Source of the DNA: Owenia fusiformis
Taxonomy: Eukaryota > Annelida > Polychaeta > Sabellida > Oweniidae
Assembly: GCA_903813345.2 (NCBI GenBank)
Contig: CAIIXF020000011.1
Span: 4,550,571 to 4,614,570 of the forward strand
Length of the DNA: 64,000 nt
Reading direction: 5' to 3'
In this document: positions 1 through 15,500 of the stretch, one piece after another
Layout of the letters: each line of letters opens with the position of its first letter
Position numbering within the stretch: position 1 is the first letter of the stretch
Translations under genes and position numbers: made by a program
Notes under the pieces: model-generated
Told to the model about the DNA's origin: nothing
The model's database searches: none
What the model saw: only the letters and a program-made list of their open reading frames with translations

Positions 1-189
1 TCTTATCTTTGAATTAATTACATAATGTATTTCTAAAAAATGAATAAATTAGATGGAAAACTGAAGATGACACTCAATATTTCAACCTCTGCTGCAATCC
101 TTGCCAACCTCTGCTACAATCCTTGCCAATCGAATTGTTTCTTATCTAAGTTAGCAAATCAATAACAAATACATTGTCCAAGTTGTTGC

Positions 190-195
190 TTTATT
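190..195 (-). promoter_or_regulatory. Possible NPAT polyadenylation signal
   Basis: The minus strand reads AATAAA here, about 330 bases past the NPAT stop codon at 527-529. It is the first canonical hexamer I see downstream of the stop. The stretch between them is a minisatellite. No cleavage site can be seen directly, so this is inferred from position. Confidence 0.4.
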
Positions 196-271
196 CCCAC
201 ATCATTCCTTGTTAAATCCTTATTATTCCATGTTTCACATTGAACCACACTGTAACTGATACATTCTTGGA

Positions 272-545
272 TCATGTTAGACATTCTGGGATATTACCGA
301 TAGGTTCTTGGAAATTATAACTGATGCATTCTAGGATGCTGTTACTGATGCATTCTGGGATAATGATACTGATGCATTCTGGGATGAAGACACTGATGCA
401 TTCTGGGATTATGTTAGTGGATGATTTTACTGATAGATTCTAGGATGATGTTGCTGGTGTATTCTGGGACTGTTACTAATGAATTCTGGGATGATGATAC
501 TGATGCATTCTGGGACGATGACACTGTTACTGATGAATTTTAGCC
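272..545. repeat. 24-bp minisatellite in NPAT 3' UTR
   Basis: About a dozen degenerate copies of a unit close to 24 bp, with the core CTGATGCATTCTGGGAT, run right up to the NPAT stop codon. Read on the minus strand, the last codons plus stop (ATTCATCAGTAA) match the repeat core (AATGCATCAGT), so the array probably grew from the end of the coding sequence. It would be transcribed in the NPAT 3' UTR. Confidence 0.75.
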
Positions 546-3500
546 AAAAAGGCATCTATGTCCATTTCGCCTAGATTCACTGGTAACTTCTTTGACTTCT
601 GGAAACAAAAAAAAACAATTTTTAATATTTTTTTTCTTTATTTAAAAATACTAACATAATAAAATTACAATTAATGAGTGGTTTTGTCATTTTAATTTAC
701 TTGACATGTAAATGTAATGGCCATATAAGGGGGGGGGGGGTTTAAATAAGCAATGTTTTGAAAATGTGAATGTGAAATATGGTCCTCCAATCATACCCAA
801 TTGAGTATTAAGGTATAAGACAAATAGTAGAAGCCATAAAATGCCTGAGTCACATTTGCTCCGATTCATTGAGTATTTTGATCAGAATTCTATTCAGTTT
901 GGAACAAAATACTTAATCGGCCAGGTGCCAGTCGATAAGTCGGAGCAAATGTGACCCAGGCATTAAGGGGAAATAATAATCAAAGAGGGTCATAATACAT
1001 GTATCCTTATTTTCAAAATAACCTTATTCTTTAAACGAGGATCATGAAAACTCAAAAAAAATTAGACATAACTGGGCACTCACATTTCATGAACATGTGT
1101 TGTATTGTAAGATTGACATAAAAATGTGATTTCTAAAAAGTAACCTTAAAGGCAGAATCAGATCTACGTGGCTGACAGAATTACTAGCAACATGTACAAG
1201 TGCAAAAATGGATGAATAATGTTTAAATTCTCCCAAATAATAGGCATGGTAACCATTCTTATAGAAAAATAATACATTATTGTAACAATCTTTAGTTTTC
1301 CTGAAATAAAGTGTGCACTTTGGGGATTTTTAGAAAGTAGACATGAAAAGGAATAACATAAGCCAGAAACATACAAAAATTGAAATAATTTTTTGTTAGG
1401 CTAGATCTGATTCTCTCTTTAACCTTTTGACTACCTGGAGTGACGAGATTTCTCGCCACCTCAGAAATGATCTTGAAACCCAGAGAGACGAGAAAATCCG
1501 TCACAATTTTTTTCACTAAAATTGCTCTTATTTGAACAATTTTCATCCGGTTTACACAAAAATTGTTTCAAAATGTGTAGAAATGTTCTCTGCCGTCTAA
1601 AGTTACTAAGTTGAGCTTCTATAGTTGTATAGGTATGTAGTAAAATGTCAAATGGTGGCAAAAATGAAAAATGAAAAATTCTTTGGTTTCAACCGATTTT
1701 AGAGCCTGGGATTCAAGAGGTTAAATATGAAAAATAATATATGAAGAACTTACACTCTTTGTCTTGTACTTCTTTGGCTGGAAATAGAGAACAAAATATT
1801 AAATCATTTGCAAATTTATTGCATTTCTTTGAAGTTTTCCCTCTTAAAAATACAAAAAAACTAGTCCATATTATTTTGCTCTTAATGATATCATCATAAG
1901 AGACATAAGAAGTACCCAATTTTGCATGATGAGTGTGAAGTGTTTCAAGATGAAATGCATTTGTATACAACATTTAAGTGTTCTACCCACGTTTTTTATG
2001 GAATATTTTTTGTAATTCTGCAATTGCAACATTTCAAATTTTTAACTTTTAAGTGAATATTTAAGAATTTTGTAACTTTCAAGAGAAACAATTTTAGAAG
2101 CATATTGAGTTATTAAAGGAACAATTCAATGTTACGAATTAATGAGAGATTTCAATCTGGAGATAGCACTTCTTAATTTCTTTATTAATCAACAACCAAA
2201 GTTGGTTGAAAGACATCTGTTTAAAGATTCTCGCAATCTTTATCCAATCAGCGTTTGCGAGTGTGTCGGCTCACGTATAAAAGGCGAATCCAACTCAAAT
2301 CCATGCAGGGGTGTATGAGGTACTCGAATAGAAAAGAGCTCGTGAAATCTGAATTTATATGCACATGGTCAATGTTTACACATTTTTGGAGTTATTGAAG
2401 AAAATGTGATATGGGTGTGGTTCCGGATTTGAAGTCATTGCTGGAAAATATGATTTTAATACGTAAAATTATATCTATAAATACAGCACTAAAAATAACA
2501 CATACAGTACATGTATGATTGTGTCCAGAAATGTTTAAAACCCTTACGGAAAATTCTGTCTGCATTTTGTCACCATTGCTCTTTCTTCCCGCATTCTAGT
2601 GCTGTTTGAATGAATATATTAATTAATGTATTTCTAACTAAAATATATCACATTTTTAATAAACCACAAACATTTAGATCATAAAAAAAAAAATTCAATA
2701 CTTGAGTGAGCACGATATGCAAGGGTTACTAAGTTGATACAGTAAATGACCACTGATATTGTGTGAGTTCATGCACACAGCGTATTCTGGTAATACTCAT
2801 TTGCTAACACCCCCACTTTCATAGTGAAGTGACTAATTGGTTTATGTTTACGTTTTAATGTGTTTTGGGTTCCTTGTTACAGCAAGGGGGGCCAGTAAAG
2901 TAGACTAACTTGTTTGCATGGCAAATTTTGATCGAATATGTGAGACACTTTAAGACATTTATTCATCAGAGGAGTTTCACAAGCTGCTTCAAGCACAGTG
3001 CAATTCATCAAGTTCAAAATCAGTTTTAAAGTTTTTTTAAAGTTTTTTAAAGTTTTAAATCATTTTGTCATTTGGAGGAATTTGGCAGTAATCTGTATTG
3101 TAGTTAAAAATCCAATAATCAAGACATTTATGGTTTTCATTTGTTTTGTCAGAATTTCTAATGAAACTCCTGAATTTTCTTACCAGGAGTTCTCTTGAAA
3201 TAAGTTGCCAAATCAACAGACTAAAACAAACAAATGTATTACCTTTTTCTTTCTAGTTTCTTCACCATCAGGTTCTCTCTTTCTCTTTCTTGATGTTGGT
3301 TTTGGCGTTTCATGAGGCCCATCCTCATGTGAAGAATTATTTTGTTTATCAACGTCACTGGCCTCGAGTTCTCCATTCACTTTTGTTGTACTGGTTGGAA
3401 GTTGGGGGTCATCCGAGGACACATGAGGGGCAGGCACGTCACTAGATTGCGACTTATTAAGTGTTTGAGTTGTCTCTTGAATCACTTTTGGTATTTTTGA

Positions 3501-6500
3501 TGTCTTTTTTGATTTCGTTTTTGATTTGCGTTTCGAGTCTAATTTTTTTGGACTGTTACTGTGAGAATTATCAACAACACTTGGTGAAAATTGGACCCGT
3601 TTACTGCTAGTTTTTGCACTTGGAGATCGATCTTTGATTGAGGAGAATTTGACGGCTTTTAATCCAGACGTACTTGGGCTTTTCATTATTGATTTCCCCG
3701 ATGGTGAAGCACCGTTTGACCTGGTTGTGTTTGCCATTTGGATTTCCTCATGTTGTATATTTGCCAGATCAATTAAGGATTGTAACTGAGCAGTTCTCGG
3801 TGACATACATTTACTTGGACTCGCAAAATTCTTGGTGGGAGTTTTGAAGCCTTTTTCAACGAAACATTTTTCAGGTGTAAAGTCAGGTATGCTTACGATA
3901 ACTCCATCTTTATTTGGGGTCCTCACTTCTGTTCCAAGTGCAACAAGGGCCTCCGCAACCTCCGTTTCAAATGATCTGTCATCTGATTCGACATTGTTAG
4001 ACTTTCGAGGAGTACTCTGTTCGATACTTGTCGGTACAAATGGTGCTTCAGGTAGTGTACTTTTCAATTCTTTTGATTTCTTTAAAATTTTCGATGATTC
4101 TTTAGATTTTGAGATTTTTGATTTTCCAGATTTGGAGTCTTTTCTGGTATTTCGTTTTGACTTTCTAGAGGGACTTTTCTTATCTGTTTTTGTTGAAAGT
4201 CTTTCCTTTACCTGATTTTCGCAACTACTTCTTGATTCAGTTTCCATGTCACCAGGTGTTAATTCCTCAACAGAAGACTCCAGGTCCTTTTCATTCATTC
4301 CTGGATCATCATTCAATTCATCAAGTTCATGTTTGTCATCTGATTTCACTCCTTTTCCCAGAGTATTGACCATTACTACATTATTCCAAGTTTTCCCCTC
4401 TTGCTCACATACTGAACTTACAGGATTTGTCAATTTGGGATTAATGTTTTGTGAGATTGAGCTGTGCTCCGTAGTTGGAACTACGTTTTGAATAGTTCTC
4501 GTCTTTGATCCTCGATTTCTTGTGTGATATCCCTTGTATGTAATTTCTTCCTTCGATGAGTCAAAGGAAAGTGTCCGAATATGAGTAGCAATTTTGATTG
4601 CACTAGATTTACTAACTTTCTTTAGTTTATTTTGTAACTCTGATGGTGAATGGGGCTCAATAGATGGCAGCATTTCATCACTGTTACCACCTATAGGTGG
4701 CACTGATGGTAAATCATTTTCATCCTTACTATTTGAAGAGCTCTTTTTTCTCCCAGTCGATACTTTCTGCTGGGCCTTAAGTCGATTGATATTTTCACTT
4801 ACTAATTCAGATTCTAATTTTCGTATATCTTGTACATCTCTAGGTACACCCTGTTCCAGAGCGGGTCTTGTTCTTTCTACATTTTGAATTGTCTCTGATA
4901 ATGTCGTCTGCCTTGTACCTGTCCCTGGATTACAACTTGTGACCCCTAGTGATCCTGAATTAGTTTGTGTAACCCCCATGGATCCTTGTGTGATATTTGG
5001 ACCAATCGGTGGTCCTTGAGTTTGTATAATTATTGGGTTGGTTGAGGGTATGACCTGGTTGTTTAGTGTCACAGTAATCGGGATCTGTTTTGGCGAGAAA
5101 TGCAGAGACTGCACAGCACCCTGAAAGTACACAAGAATATATGGTTAACGAATGAATAGAATAACACGAGCAGGGGCGAATAATGGATCTTAAATTAGGT
5201 GAGGCAAAAATTCGAATATATTTTTGTAATATTTTGTTGAGGCAATTGCCTCCCTTGCCTCACGCCTGGCTATGTCCATAACATACTAAGCAGTGATATC
5301 CTGGAATTTTTCTCAACAGGGTATAAGCCCGTAGCCAGGGGGGGGGTTCAATGGGTTCGAGAGAAACCCCCTGGCCAAAAACTCTTTCAAAATCATGCAG
5401 TTTTCACCACTCTGAGCACTTTTTATGTGATTTTGGCCATTTTTGGGCCAAAACTGTCAAAAGTGAACCCCCCTGGTATTTTTCATAAGTGAACCCCCCT
5501 TGGAAAATATGGACCTGGGGTGCTCAATCCCAATTGTTCCAGTTATGGTCAAATCTCGATTTTCACCCTTTTGACAGGGTGCAAACAAATTTTCAGCTGG
5601 GTGGCATGAATTTTTCAACTTTTCAACAGGGTGAAATGTTAGTAAACAGCACATTGAAACCTGCATATTCAAACACTTCTCAATGTGAACACTTTTTCTA
5701 GGTCCTAAATTTGTTATCTTCCATTGACCTACACGTTGAAAAAACTTTAGAATATGAACACCTGCTAATCCCAATAAACACTTTTGGCTACTCCCAGAGG
5801 TGTTCAGATTAGACATGTTTTTCTATATAATAAACAATGTGCTACTTTGAACTATTAAACTTGAGATATTCAAATACCTGTATATGTTTGTTTCAGATTT
5901 TATAGGTGTCCAGTAATGAAGTTTTCCTGTATTGCCTGATATTGACTTAACTCTCGAAGCCACAGACAGCTGATCAACATTGAATTGACACAAACAATGT
6001 ACCATTCAAGATATGTAATCAAGAAACACATTTACTCATGTCAAAATATATGATTTTCAACTTATATCAGCACTAGTTATTGACACCGAAAGGATACAAA
6101 ATGTTCTTAGTGTAGAAATTGAGATGATGAGTCACCATTGTATACTTAAAGGCAAAATCAGATCTATAGGGGGTGACCAAGTTACAAGCAACATGTATAA
6201 TTGACCTACCAATCTATTCCTTACAATCTGATCTCCCAAAAGATCTATGATATGTTATAAATTAGTGAAGTTATTATGGATTCAAAGTGCAAAAATGGGT
6301 GAAAAATGTTAAAATTCTCCCAAATAATAAGAATGGTAACCATTCTTATACAAAAGTAATATATTATTGTAAAAACCTTTAGTTTTCCTGAAATAAAGTG
6401 TGTACTTTGGGGATTTTTAGATAATAGACATGACAAGGAATGACATGAGACAGAAATATTCTTAAATTGAAACAATGTTTTGTTTGCCTGTCTGCTTGAT

Positions 6501-9500
6501 CTGATCCTCTCTTTAACTTATTGAAGAAGAGGAAATACACCAGAATACATAGATGACCCTGATATGTCTAGAAGTTCAAAGGATTGGTATCGATATGGAA
6601 AACTGAATTCAACAATGTTTTTCTCTTAAACCAATCATTGAAAACAATCTGTAAAAAAACACGGTATTTTATGTAAAGTTGACTGATTGACAATTTAATG
6701 CAAAAATTATTTAAAAACATTTTATATAACTGGTTTTGTTAAAAAAATTTGTTTTTTTAGTGCAATTGTTTTTGCTCCTTTCTACCAATTCTTGAGGATG
6801 AAATAAAATGTCTTTCCGAACCTTGTTGGAACAAAATAGCATATACAAATATGTTCCTCTCAATAGTATAGTTATACAAAGGAATTTTTGGTTGATTTTA
6901 AAAAAGTATTCAAAAAATTAAAACAAAATCCCCCAAAATAGATAAAAATCAAGATACACCTTTTATTTCATTAACAAGATACTTTTTTAAAATCAACCAA
7001 ACTTTCCTTTGTACAATTACAATATTGAGAGACCCAAACACGTTGTGTTAACGTGACAACATGAGGCCCTACTCTAATATCATATAGACAAATATATCTT
7101 CAAAGTTCATGACTTTTTTGTCAATAAATATGCCTGGAGCTAGGCTAAACCAACATTGAAACTGTCACTGACGAGGCAACCTCTTTGTTTTGTATGCATA
7201 ACTATTAACATACTCAACTCATTCTATTAACTCAAAGATGTTTTAACACATAATATATTGGCCAATATTGAGATTAGAGATTTAAAAACTGTGTTTAAGA
7301 ATCATGAACTATATTGTCTTTGAAGAGTTGAAGAGAACATCAATCAAATCCAGCATCATTCAAACAAAAATATTTAAACACACCAGATCGACTATTTATG
7401 TTAAATGCAGATTTTTATTGCTCAGATTCCAAAATATTGATTTCTCAAATGATAAACTAAAAGATGGGTTCAGTTAAATTAATTTCTAGGGTCCCCAGAG
7501 AAGAAAATGGAATTTATATAAATGGGCACACCAATGAATCTGTTGGACACACCCATGAATCCAATGGACATACCCATGAATCCAGTGGACACACCCATGA
7601 ATCCAATGGACACACCCATGAATCCAGTGGACACAGCCATGAATCTAGTGGACACATCCATAAATCTAATGGACATACCAATGAATCCAATGGACACAAA
7701 AATGAAGGTTTTGATGTGGAGCTGAATGACATCAAACTGAACAAGAACAAGACGGAAGAAGAGGTTGATTACTATGGTAGCACAAAATCCAAAGAAGAGG
7801 AAGCGATGGAAGAGAAAATGGAGAAGACAAGAATGTCAAATAAGGTGCAGTGCTACAGGATGGCGAAGACTCTGTTGATAATCACCTCTTGGATCATCAA
7901 TGTAAGTTTTCTTTTCTTACAATTAGTCAACTTAATGACATTAAAGGCTATGGTTTAAAGGTTAATATTACACCATTTATTTGTTATCTCAAAGGCTTCT
8001 ATTTCCAAGATATTAACTAAACACTTTATTTCCATTATAGGGCATGCTACTGTCGATCCGCTATCCAACAATGCCTGACCTGCGTGCCCGCCTTGGCGTG
8101 AACTATGAGGAGCTCTCGAGGGCATTGATAGGACGTGATGTAGGCTGGGCTGTGGGATCCTTCATTGCTGGCATCACATATGACAAATTCCAGAGCACTT
8201 GGGACTTGCAGCTAGCTGTGGGTTTCTTTATTGAAGCCCTAGCAGTGGGGATTAAACCATGGTGCAATGGTTTGGTGTTGCTTGGTTTGTCTTACTTCGC
8301 TGAAGGAGTGGCACATGGACTTTATGGACTGGGTAAGAAATCACAATACGTATTGCTATTTTTATTTCATTTTGGAGATGTATCTGGTTTTAATGACCAA
8401 AAAGTGAAATAACGGTATTCATGCTAACAGGGTCAAAAAGGGTCATGAAAACTATGTACTAAAATCAAGACATCACCTTCAGTAAAATTGGCCTGTATTC
8501 TTATATTTTCAGTTGGGAATGCTACAATGATTGCCTTATGGGGAAAACATACCCCTTCACCAATGCATTCGATGCACTTTGGTTGGAAGACTGGTGCATT
8601 TTTAGCCCCTATGATTGCATATCCCTTCTTATCTGGGCGCATAGAGGTCCCTGCATTGGTCAACTCAACAATGAGTCCCGATGCAATGAATTCAACTGGT
8701 CCGATGCTCATAAATGGAACCATATCTATATTGACAGAATCTGAAATTATCTACCCATATTTGATCACTGGTGGCCTCGGAGTACTCGCTTCTCTTGTAT
8801 ACCTTGGGTTCTTTTTAGCGCCCCGTCCCGATGGGATCAAATACACTAACACAGCTAAAAGTCGCCAACTGAAGAAATTTTTGTCACCAGCATCATGCGC
8901 TGGTGGTAACTTGAGCTTTGGCGTGTTGATGATGATTGGTCTAACATCTTATTACTTCTTCGTTGATGCATTAGGCAATGTTTTTGTGACATTTCACACA
9001 GCTGTCGCAACAGAAAATCTCAACATGACGGAACAGGAAGCTGCCCTTGTAAACAGTGCTTCAACTGGAACTGGCATCGGTGGACACTTTCTCATGATAC
9101 TCCTTGCAAAATTTATTCCGATGCCCGTGCTGATCTTCGCTGAGATACACGGTATTTTAGCTGTGAGTATCGCAGCAATTTTCCTCGTTCTCAATGATGT
9201 CATTGGATTCTGGGTTCTCAGTTGCCTGTTCCGTTTGTTCAGTGCCTCATTATGGGCTGGCGGCATGGCATGGTCGGAGAATTACATAAACATCACCGGC
9301 GCAGCTATCATGTTGTGGGATGTAGGATCAGGTGTCGGCGGTGTTGTTTTTAACTATCTAAGTGGATATCTATTGACCAATCACGGTGCTAGCACTATAC
9401 TATGGCTGGATCTATCAGGTGCGATTATGATGTGTTTAATCTTGTATGGGACGCAAATTATCATGTCACGACATGGGCACAAGAGTAGGAAAGACTAATT

Positions 9501-12500
9501 TGTCCTCCCTTCGAGAGGAACAAGACGGTGACAAATAGTAACCCAAAACATTCTAATGATCTGGGGACCATTTACAGAAACTTCGTAAGAAACCATTGTT
9601 TTCTAACTGTGACATCATTATATCCATGGTTACAACAATTGATTTAGAAATTCATAACTTTACGAAGTTTCTGTTAATGTCCACCTGAATGATACAGTTT
9701 GGCCCAATAACAATATCATCCTATTTTAAAAGAGATAAGAGGAAAATCCCATTGATAGAGTACAAACAACTTCATGCTTATTCAAAGCAACATATTTTAG
9801 TAGTATTGGAGATGTTATTAACTGACAATGTGAGGAGTACAAAGGGAAAGAAAGTCCCATTGATAGAGTTAAACAAACAACTTCACGCTTATTCAAAGCA
9901 ACACATTTTAGTAGTATTGCAATGTTATTAATTGACAATGTGAGGAGTATAAAGCTTGTACAAACAATTTCAAACTTGATACAGAGAAAAATAGCATCAT
10001 GATTGTAAATATCTTGTTAGCTGTTATGGATTTACACATGCCATGGACTACTGTCAGTATATTTTGATAAGCCCAGCTAGGCTGGGTTGATTTATGTCAA
10101 CCTACCAATATAAAGAACAATAAACTTAACAAATCTTATATATAATGTAAAAATGTAGTTTAGGATATATAACAATGTTAAAAAAATTGAATATTTGCCT
10201 ATTGTAATGTTGTATTTTATACTGATTTTATACTAATTATGTTTGGCACTGGATTTTGAAAGAGTATACGGGCTATTTTTATAAATAAATGAAAACATAT
10301 GATAAATAAATAAATCCTATTATCAAAAGAATGGTTCACTTTTAAAAGTTTATTTCTTAAAGGAGTTTTAAAATATGTTTAGGTTTTTCTCTAGGCATTG
10401 ATCTAATGTCAAAAAGTAAGACACATTCAATGTTAATTAAAGACATACTGTGCTGTCTTGAGCCACGTGATGATCCATCACTATCAACAAACACATTTTG
10501 ATGTTTACTTGACATTATATTGTATTCATCTACTTACCAACGCATCTGATTAAAGGTACAATCAGATCAATATTCATAGAAAATTTAATACAAAAAGAGT
10601 ATACACATTGTTTTTTTAGAAAATGAAGGACCCACGGTCCTATGTTCACACAGTTTGGAACCTTCAGAGGAATTTATATCCTGACTTTCAAACAAAAATA
10701 TTGATTTGGATTTGTAGTCTCGAACTTTGACAAACTTAGATAGCATAGTTGTGTGACCTATTTGATGACATTTGACCTTGAAAATTTTACTTATTCAGAG
10801 CTCAGTAAGGTCTTTTGTGATTAAGCTGACCAAAATTTACATCCAAAAATCAATTTGAAAAATCAAGCTTTTTGACCTTTCGAAGGTCACTGAAGGTCAA
10901 GTAAAGGTCAAATCCTAAAACTAATGTCAGATTTGAACTCCTGGTAACTTGTAGATGATTTTCAAAAAAAAATTTGGTCAAATTGAAGCAAGTTGAAAAA
11001 TAACTTATTTTTACTGTTTTTTGGCGTCAAATATCTCAAAAACGGTAAAAATTTGATGCTGACATATATTGAGAAATATGTAAGGAATGCTTAAATCTAT
11101 TAATGATGTAATTTATTGCAGGAAATGATCAAGTATAAGGCAAACTTTAAGAATCTTGTCAATCACAAAAGCTGCCATTGACTTTACATATGAGAAAGTT
11201 TCCTGAACTTTTCAAATTTTATAGAGTAAACACCAAAAACCGTAATTCCAAGACCTTTGAAATCTTCAGAGGACATAATTTGCATATACACCAACTACTA
11301 AAAGGTATTTGAAAGTTCTACTTCAACAAAGTGTCTAGTATTTACAGAAAATTTGACTTTTTGACGTCAAAATCCGCAATTTCTCGGAAACCGGGCGAAC
11401 TTGGGAAATGGCAATGATAGGTCAAATAGGAATTATGGATATGCATAAAATGAATGTGGATAGGACTCAATCCGAATAGCAGTTTTAATTTGTGCGGCCA
11501 ATGTTGACGGACGGACCAACGGACGGACGGACGGACGTACTCCCGCAGAGTCCTTTGTGCAATTTTTGTCTTGTGCTGTGCAATTAGATTAGCGGGTTGC
11601 ACATTCTAGTACAGTCCACAGTGCCAAATCTGTCCAAGTTATAATGGACAATGTTAAGCATATCAAAATTGATACAGGGTGCGATTTTTCTTTATGAATG
11701 TGAGGTGCACTGGTTATGAAAACTGACCAACTTCTGGGTTGCACCACAGAAGTAGGTAAAAACCCCAGAAGGGTATATCTGAACGCATGGCGCACAGCAC
11801 TAAGGACTCTGTGGGAGAGGGGACGGACCAACGGACGGACGGACAATGAATAATATGAGCCCTAAATATTCTAAAATTGATAATTTTTGTCTGACAACTA
11901 CTTGCCAGCTGGATAAATCTGATACTACCTAATTCAACATTGTAGTAAAAATGTTGCAAAACGTAACACATGTACACGCACATTGATAAGACTAAAGCTG
12001 ATGATTGAAGTTAGGACTGGAGTGACTGAAAGTCAGTTCATAAAGGCCAAAATCATGAGTTTATTTGTGATTAAATTGAGACAGACAACATGATAGATAA
12101 GCAAACGTGTTATTGTACTTTTATTTATATAAAATTAAACATATTCTAAGTGAAACACCTATGGTACCGCTAATAAGTGTTTCAATGGGTGTTCAAATTA
12201 TACAGGTTCATTTAACATTAAGTCAATTATAGAGGTTCATTTAACATTAAGTCAATTTGTCTTGTTGACATTTTCCCCTAAAGCAACTGATGCCATTTGG
12301 AAATCCTGAGAAATTGATTGGTTGCATTGCACATATTATCAACAAAAGTTTAACTCAAAATTCTTTCATTAGAGACTTCTAATATTTCATTGTTTTTGAA
12401 ACAAGAGTGGACGAATTTCTCCAGATTGTGGATATTTTCATTTGCTCACTATATAGGAGCTTGTTTGCAATTGAAAAAATCCTCGAAGCATCAAATCATT

Positions 12501-15500
12501 CAAAATGCCAATCAACAGGCAGTACTAGTTAAAATGGGAAGATTTTCAATGGCTAACACCAGTTCAGCATATCAATTGGTATAATCAGCATGATATGCAC
12601 ATTTTGCACATTACTTTAACCTGTGAGCCATAGTGTCTTATCTAAGATTTTTTACGATTTGATTGTTCAATCCTACATTTTCAACCCACTTTTTTGATTG
12701 TCGAGGCTACTGCCAGTACTGAGTATGCTACATGACATCATTGTCATATCAGTATGAACATGTACATCTTTATCTTCAATTTATCACACCTAAGGCATGA
12801 AACATTGTAATTGACATTGTTGTGACAACCACTTTGCATTGTATACAAGTGTTTTAACATCAAATCTAATCTTTTTGGACAGAAGATGTTCACGTACATG
12901 TATGCTGAACAGAGTCGGTTATTTAATCTATTGTTGAGATTTCAACGTATCTTTGGATCAAACTTTTTTGAATGCATATGAACAACAATTCATTTGGACC
13001 AAGTAAATGTTAAATATAACTATATAATATTGAATTCAAAATTTACAACACTTTCTTCAAGTCAAAATTTATAGATAGAACATACAAAAATTCACAAAAG
13101 GACCCATTCAACCATAAGTTAGTTTTTAAGGAAATAAAATGGGTCCAGTTAAATTAATTTCCAACGTCACTAGGTGTGAAGACGGAATTTATGTGGATGG
13201 ACATTCCAATAAATCCTTTGGACATATGAAGGTATCCAATGGACATACAAAAGAATCCAAAGCACACACCAATGAAGGTTTTGATGTGGAGCTGAATGAC
13301 ATCAAACTCAACAACATTAAGACTGAAGAGGATGCTGATGATTCTGACATCAAAAAATCCAAGGAAGAATCGATGGAAGACTCAAGAAAAGCAAAAAGGA
13401 TGTCTAATAAGCTACAGTACTACAGGATGGCAAAGACATTGCTAATTATCATCTCTTGGGTTGTCAATGTAAGTTAGATTTGAAGAAGATATATCCCATT
13501 GCCACATTGAGTTTACATAATCCCCATGCAAAAGGGCATTCTCATGTTGAAATAGGATTTTTGAAAGACTCTATAAATCATTTATTGAAAATCTGCCAAT
13601 TTAGTTTTCAAAATATGTATAGTTTTTCTTTTTTCTTTGTAGAATTTCATTAAGTATTTCAAATGTTTTCTTGATATTAGATGAAGCATACATGAAGCAT
13701 ATAACGTGGATCATATGCCCCTTGGGGTGTCTTCCACTATTGTGATTGTACTTGTATTATTTGTAATTTAGGAAATAAATAAAACAAACAAACAAAAAAT
13801 ATCTGAAAACATGAATGAAAATTATATGACCAATGAAAATCACAAAATTGGAGTAGTTGAAAGACAAAGTAGATTTCAATAAAATAATATAATTTCAATC
13901 ATTCAGGGGATGCTAATGTCAATCCGCTTTCCCACAATGCCTGATCTGCACGATCGACTGGGAGTGAACTATGAGGAACTGTCTAGAGCACTACTAGGAC
14001 GTGACATAGGCTGGGCTATGGGCTCCCTCATTGCTGGCATCACATATGACAGATTTCAAAGCACTTGGGACTTGCAGCTAGCTGTGGGTTTCTTTATTGA
14101 GGCCATAGCTGTTGGCATTAAACCATGGTGTAATGGTTTGGCTGTACTTGGTCTGTCCTACTGGGCCGAGGGTGTGTCACATGGACTTTATGGACTAGGT
14201 AAGATATACAAATAAATAGTCTCTTTTCTGAATAGATTTTTGCATGGTAAACCATTGTTGGGTTTTTATTCCCTATTGACTGGATGTACTTTATATTCCT
14301 TTTCGAACTGTGCTTTTTAATAATTAATTATATCATATTTGCTATCATTGATACAATATATATATAATATGTCTGAACGCTATTTCCAGTGGGAAATGCC
14401 CTGATGATTGCCTTATGGGGAGAACATACCCCTTCACCAATGCACTCAATGCACTTTGGTTGGAGAGCCGGTGCATTTTTGGCCCCAATGATTGCATATC
14501 CATTCCTCTCTGGGCGTTTAGAGGTTCCCATATTGGTCAACTCAACATTGAACAACACAACAGAAGCGACGATTGTAAATGGAACAAGAATTATATTAAC
14601 TGAGTCAAAGATTATCTACCCTTATATGATCACAGGTGGTCTCGGGGTACTGATTTCATTTGTCTATCTTGGGTTTTTCCTTGCGCCACGCCCTGATGGT
14701 ATGAGATTCACCAACACAGCAAAGAGTAGACGACTGAAACAATTCCTGTCACCTGCATCATGTGCTGGTGGTAACTTAAGATTTGGTACACTAATGATGA
14801 TCTGTCTTACCCTTTATTACTTATTCAATGATATAGTAGGCAATGTCTTTGGCAATTTCCAAACAGCTGTTGCAACAAAAAGTTTAAATATGACAAAACA
14901 GGAAGCTGCACTCTTAAACAGCGCATCAAGTGGAACTGCTCTAGCGACACAGTTTCTGATGATCTTTCTAGCAAAATATGTCCCGATGCCTGTGCTAGTC
15001 TTCAGCGAGGTGCATGGTATTTTAGCAGTTAGCATTGCTGCTTTTTTCTTCGTCCTAAACAACATCCTGGGCTTCACGATCTTGAGTTGCGCGTTTCGAT
15101 TCTTCAGCGCTGCATTCTGGGCCGGAGGCATGGCATGGGCAGAAAATTACATTGACATCACTGGAGCGGCTATCATGTTGTGGAACATAGGTTCAGGGGT
15201 AGGAGGTGTGTTTACATACCTGAGTGGCTATCTATTCAGTAATCATGGGGTTAGTGCTATCCTATGGCTAGATCTATCTATTGCAATTTTGGTGTGCTTA
15301 CTGTTATATATTACACAATGCATCATGTCCCGACATGGACCTAAGAGAAGGAAAGACTAATTCATTTTCTCTGATGAACATTTTGACCTTTATTACTTAG
15401 ATTATTAACTGGGAACAGACATCCAGAGAAAGTACCTCAAAATATACAGTGCTCCATACTCAGCAGTTGCTATACTAAAAGGTACATATTAACTTATTAA

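Larger units (their letters stand above)
599..3242 (-). other. NPAT intron 14, mostly featureless
   Basis: This intron separates the large exon 14 from the 24-codon last exon. Apart from the foldback element at 840-964 and the TTAA-flanked MITE at 1150-1418 I see only AT-rich sequence, a poly-G run near 729-738 and a short AAAGTTTTTTT repeat near 3030. Small frames here have no protein-like composition. Confidence 0.6.

Noticed and set aside
3832-4887. Plus-strand frames of 81-127 codons opposite NPAT exon 14
   Set aside because: They are antisense shadows of a long Ser/Lys-rich exon; no splice or start context and no recognisable protein.
13690-13800. LINE or SINE tail (ATTTAGGAAATAAATAAAAC followed by AAAC repeats)
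   Set aside because: It looks like a retroposon tail but no body or duplication could be identified; too little to call.
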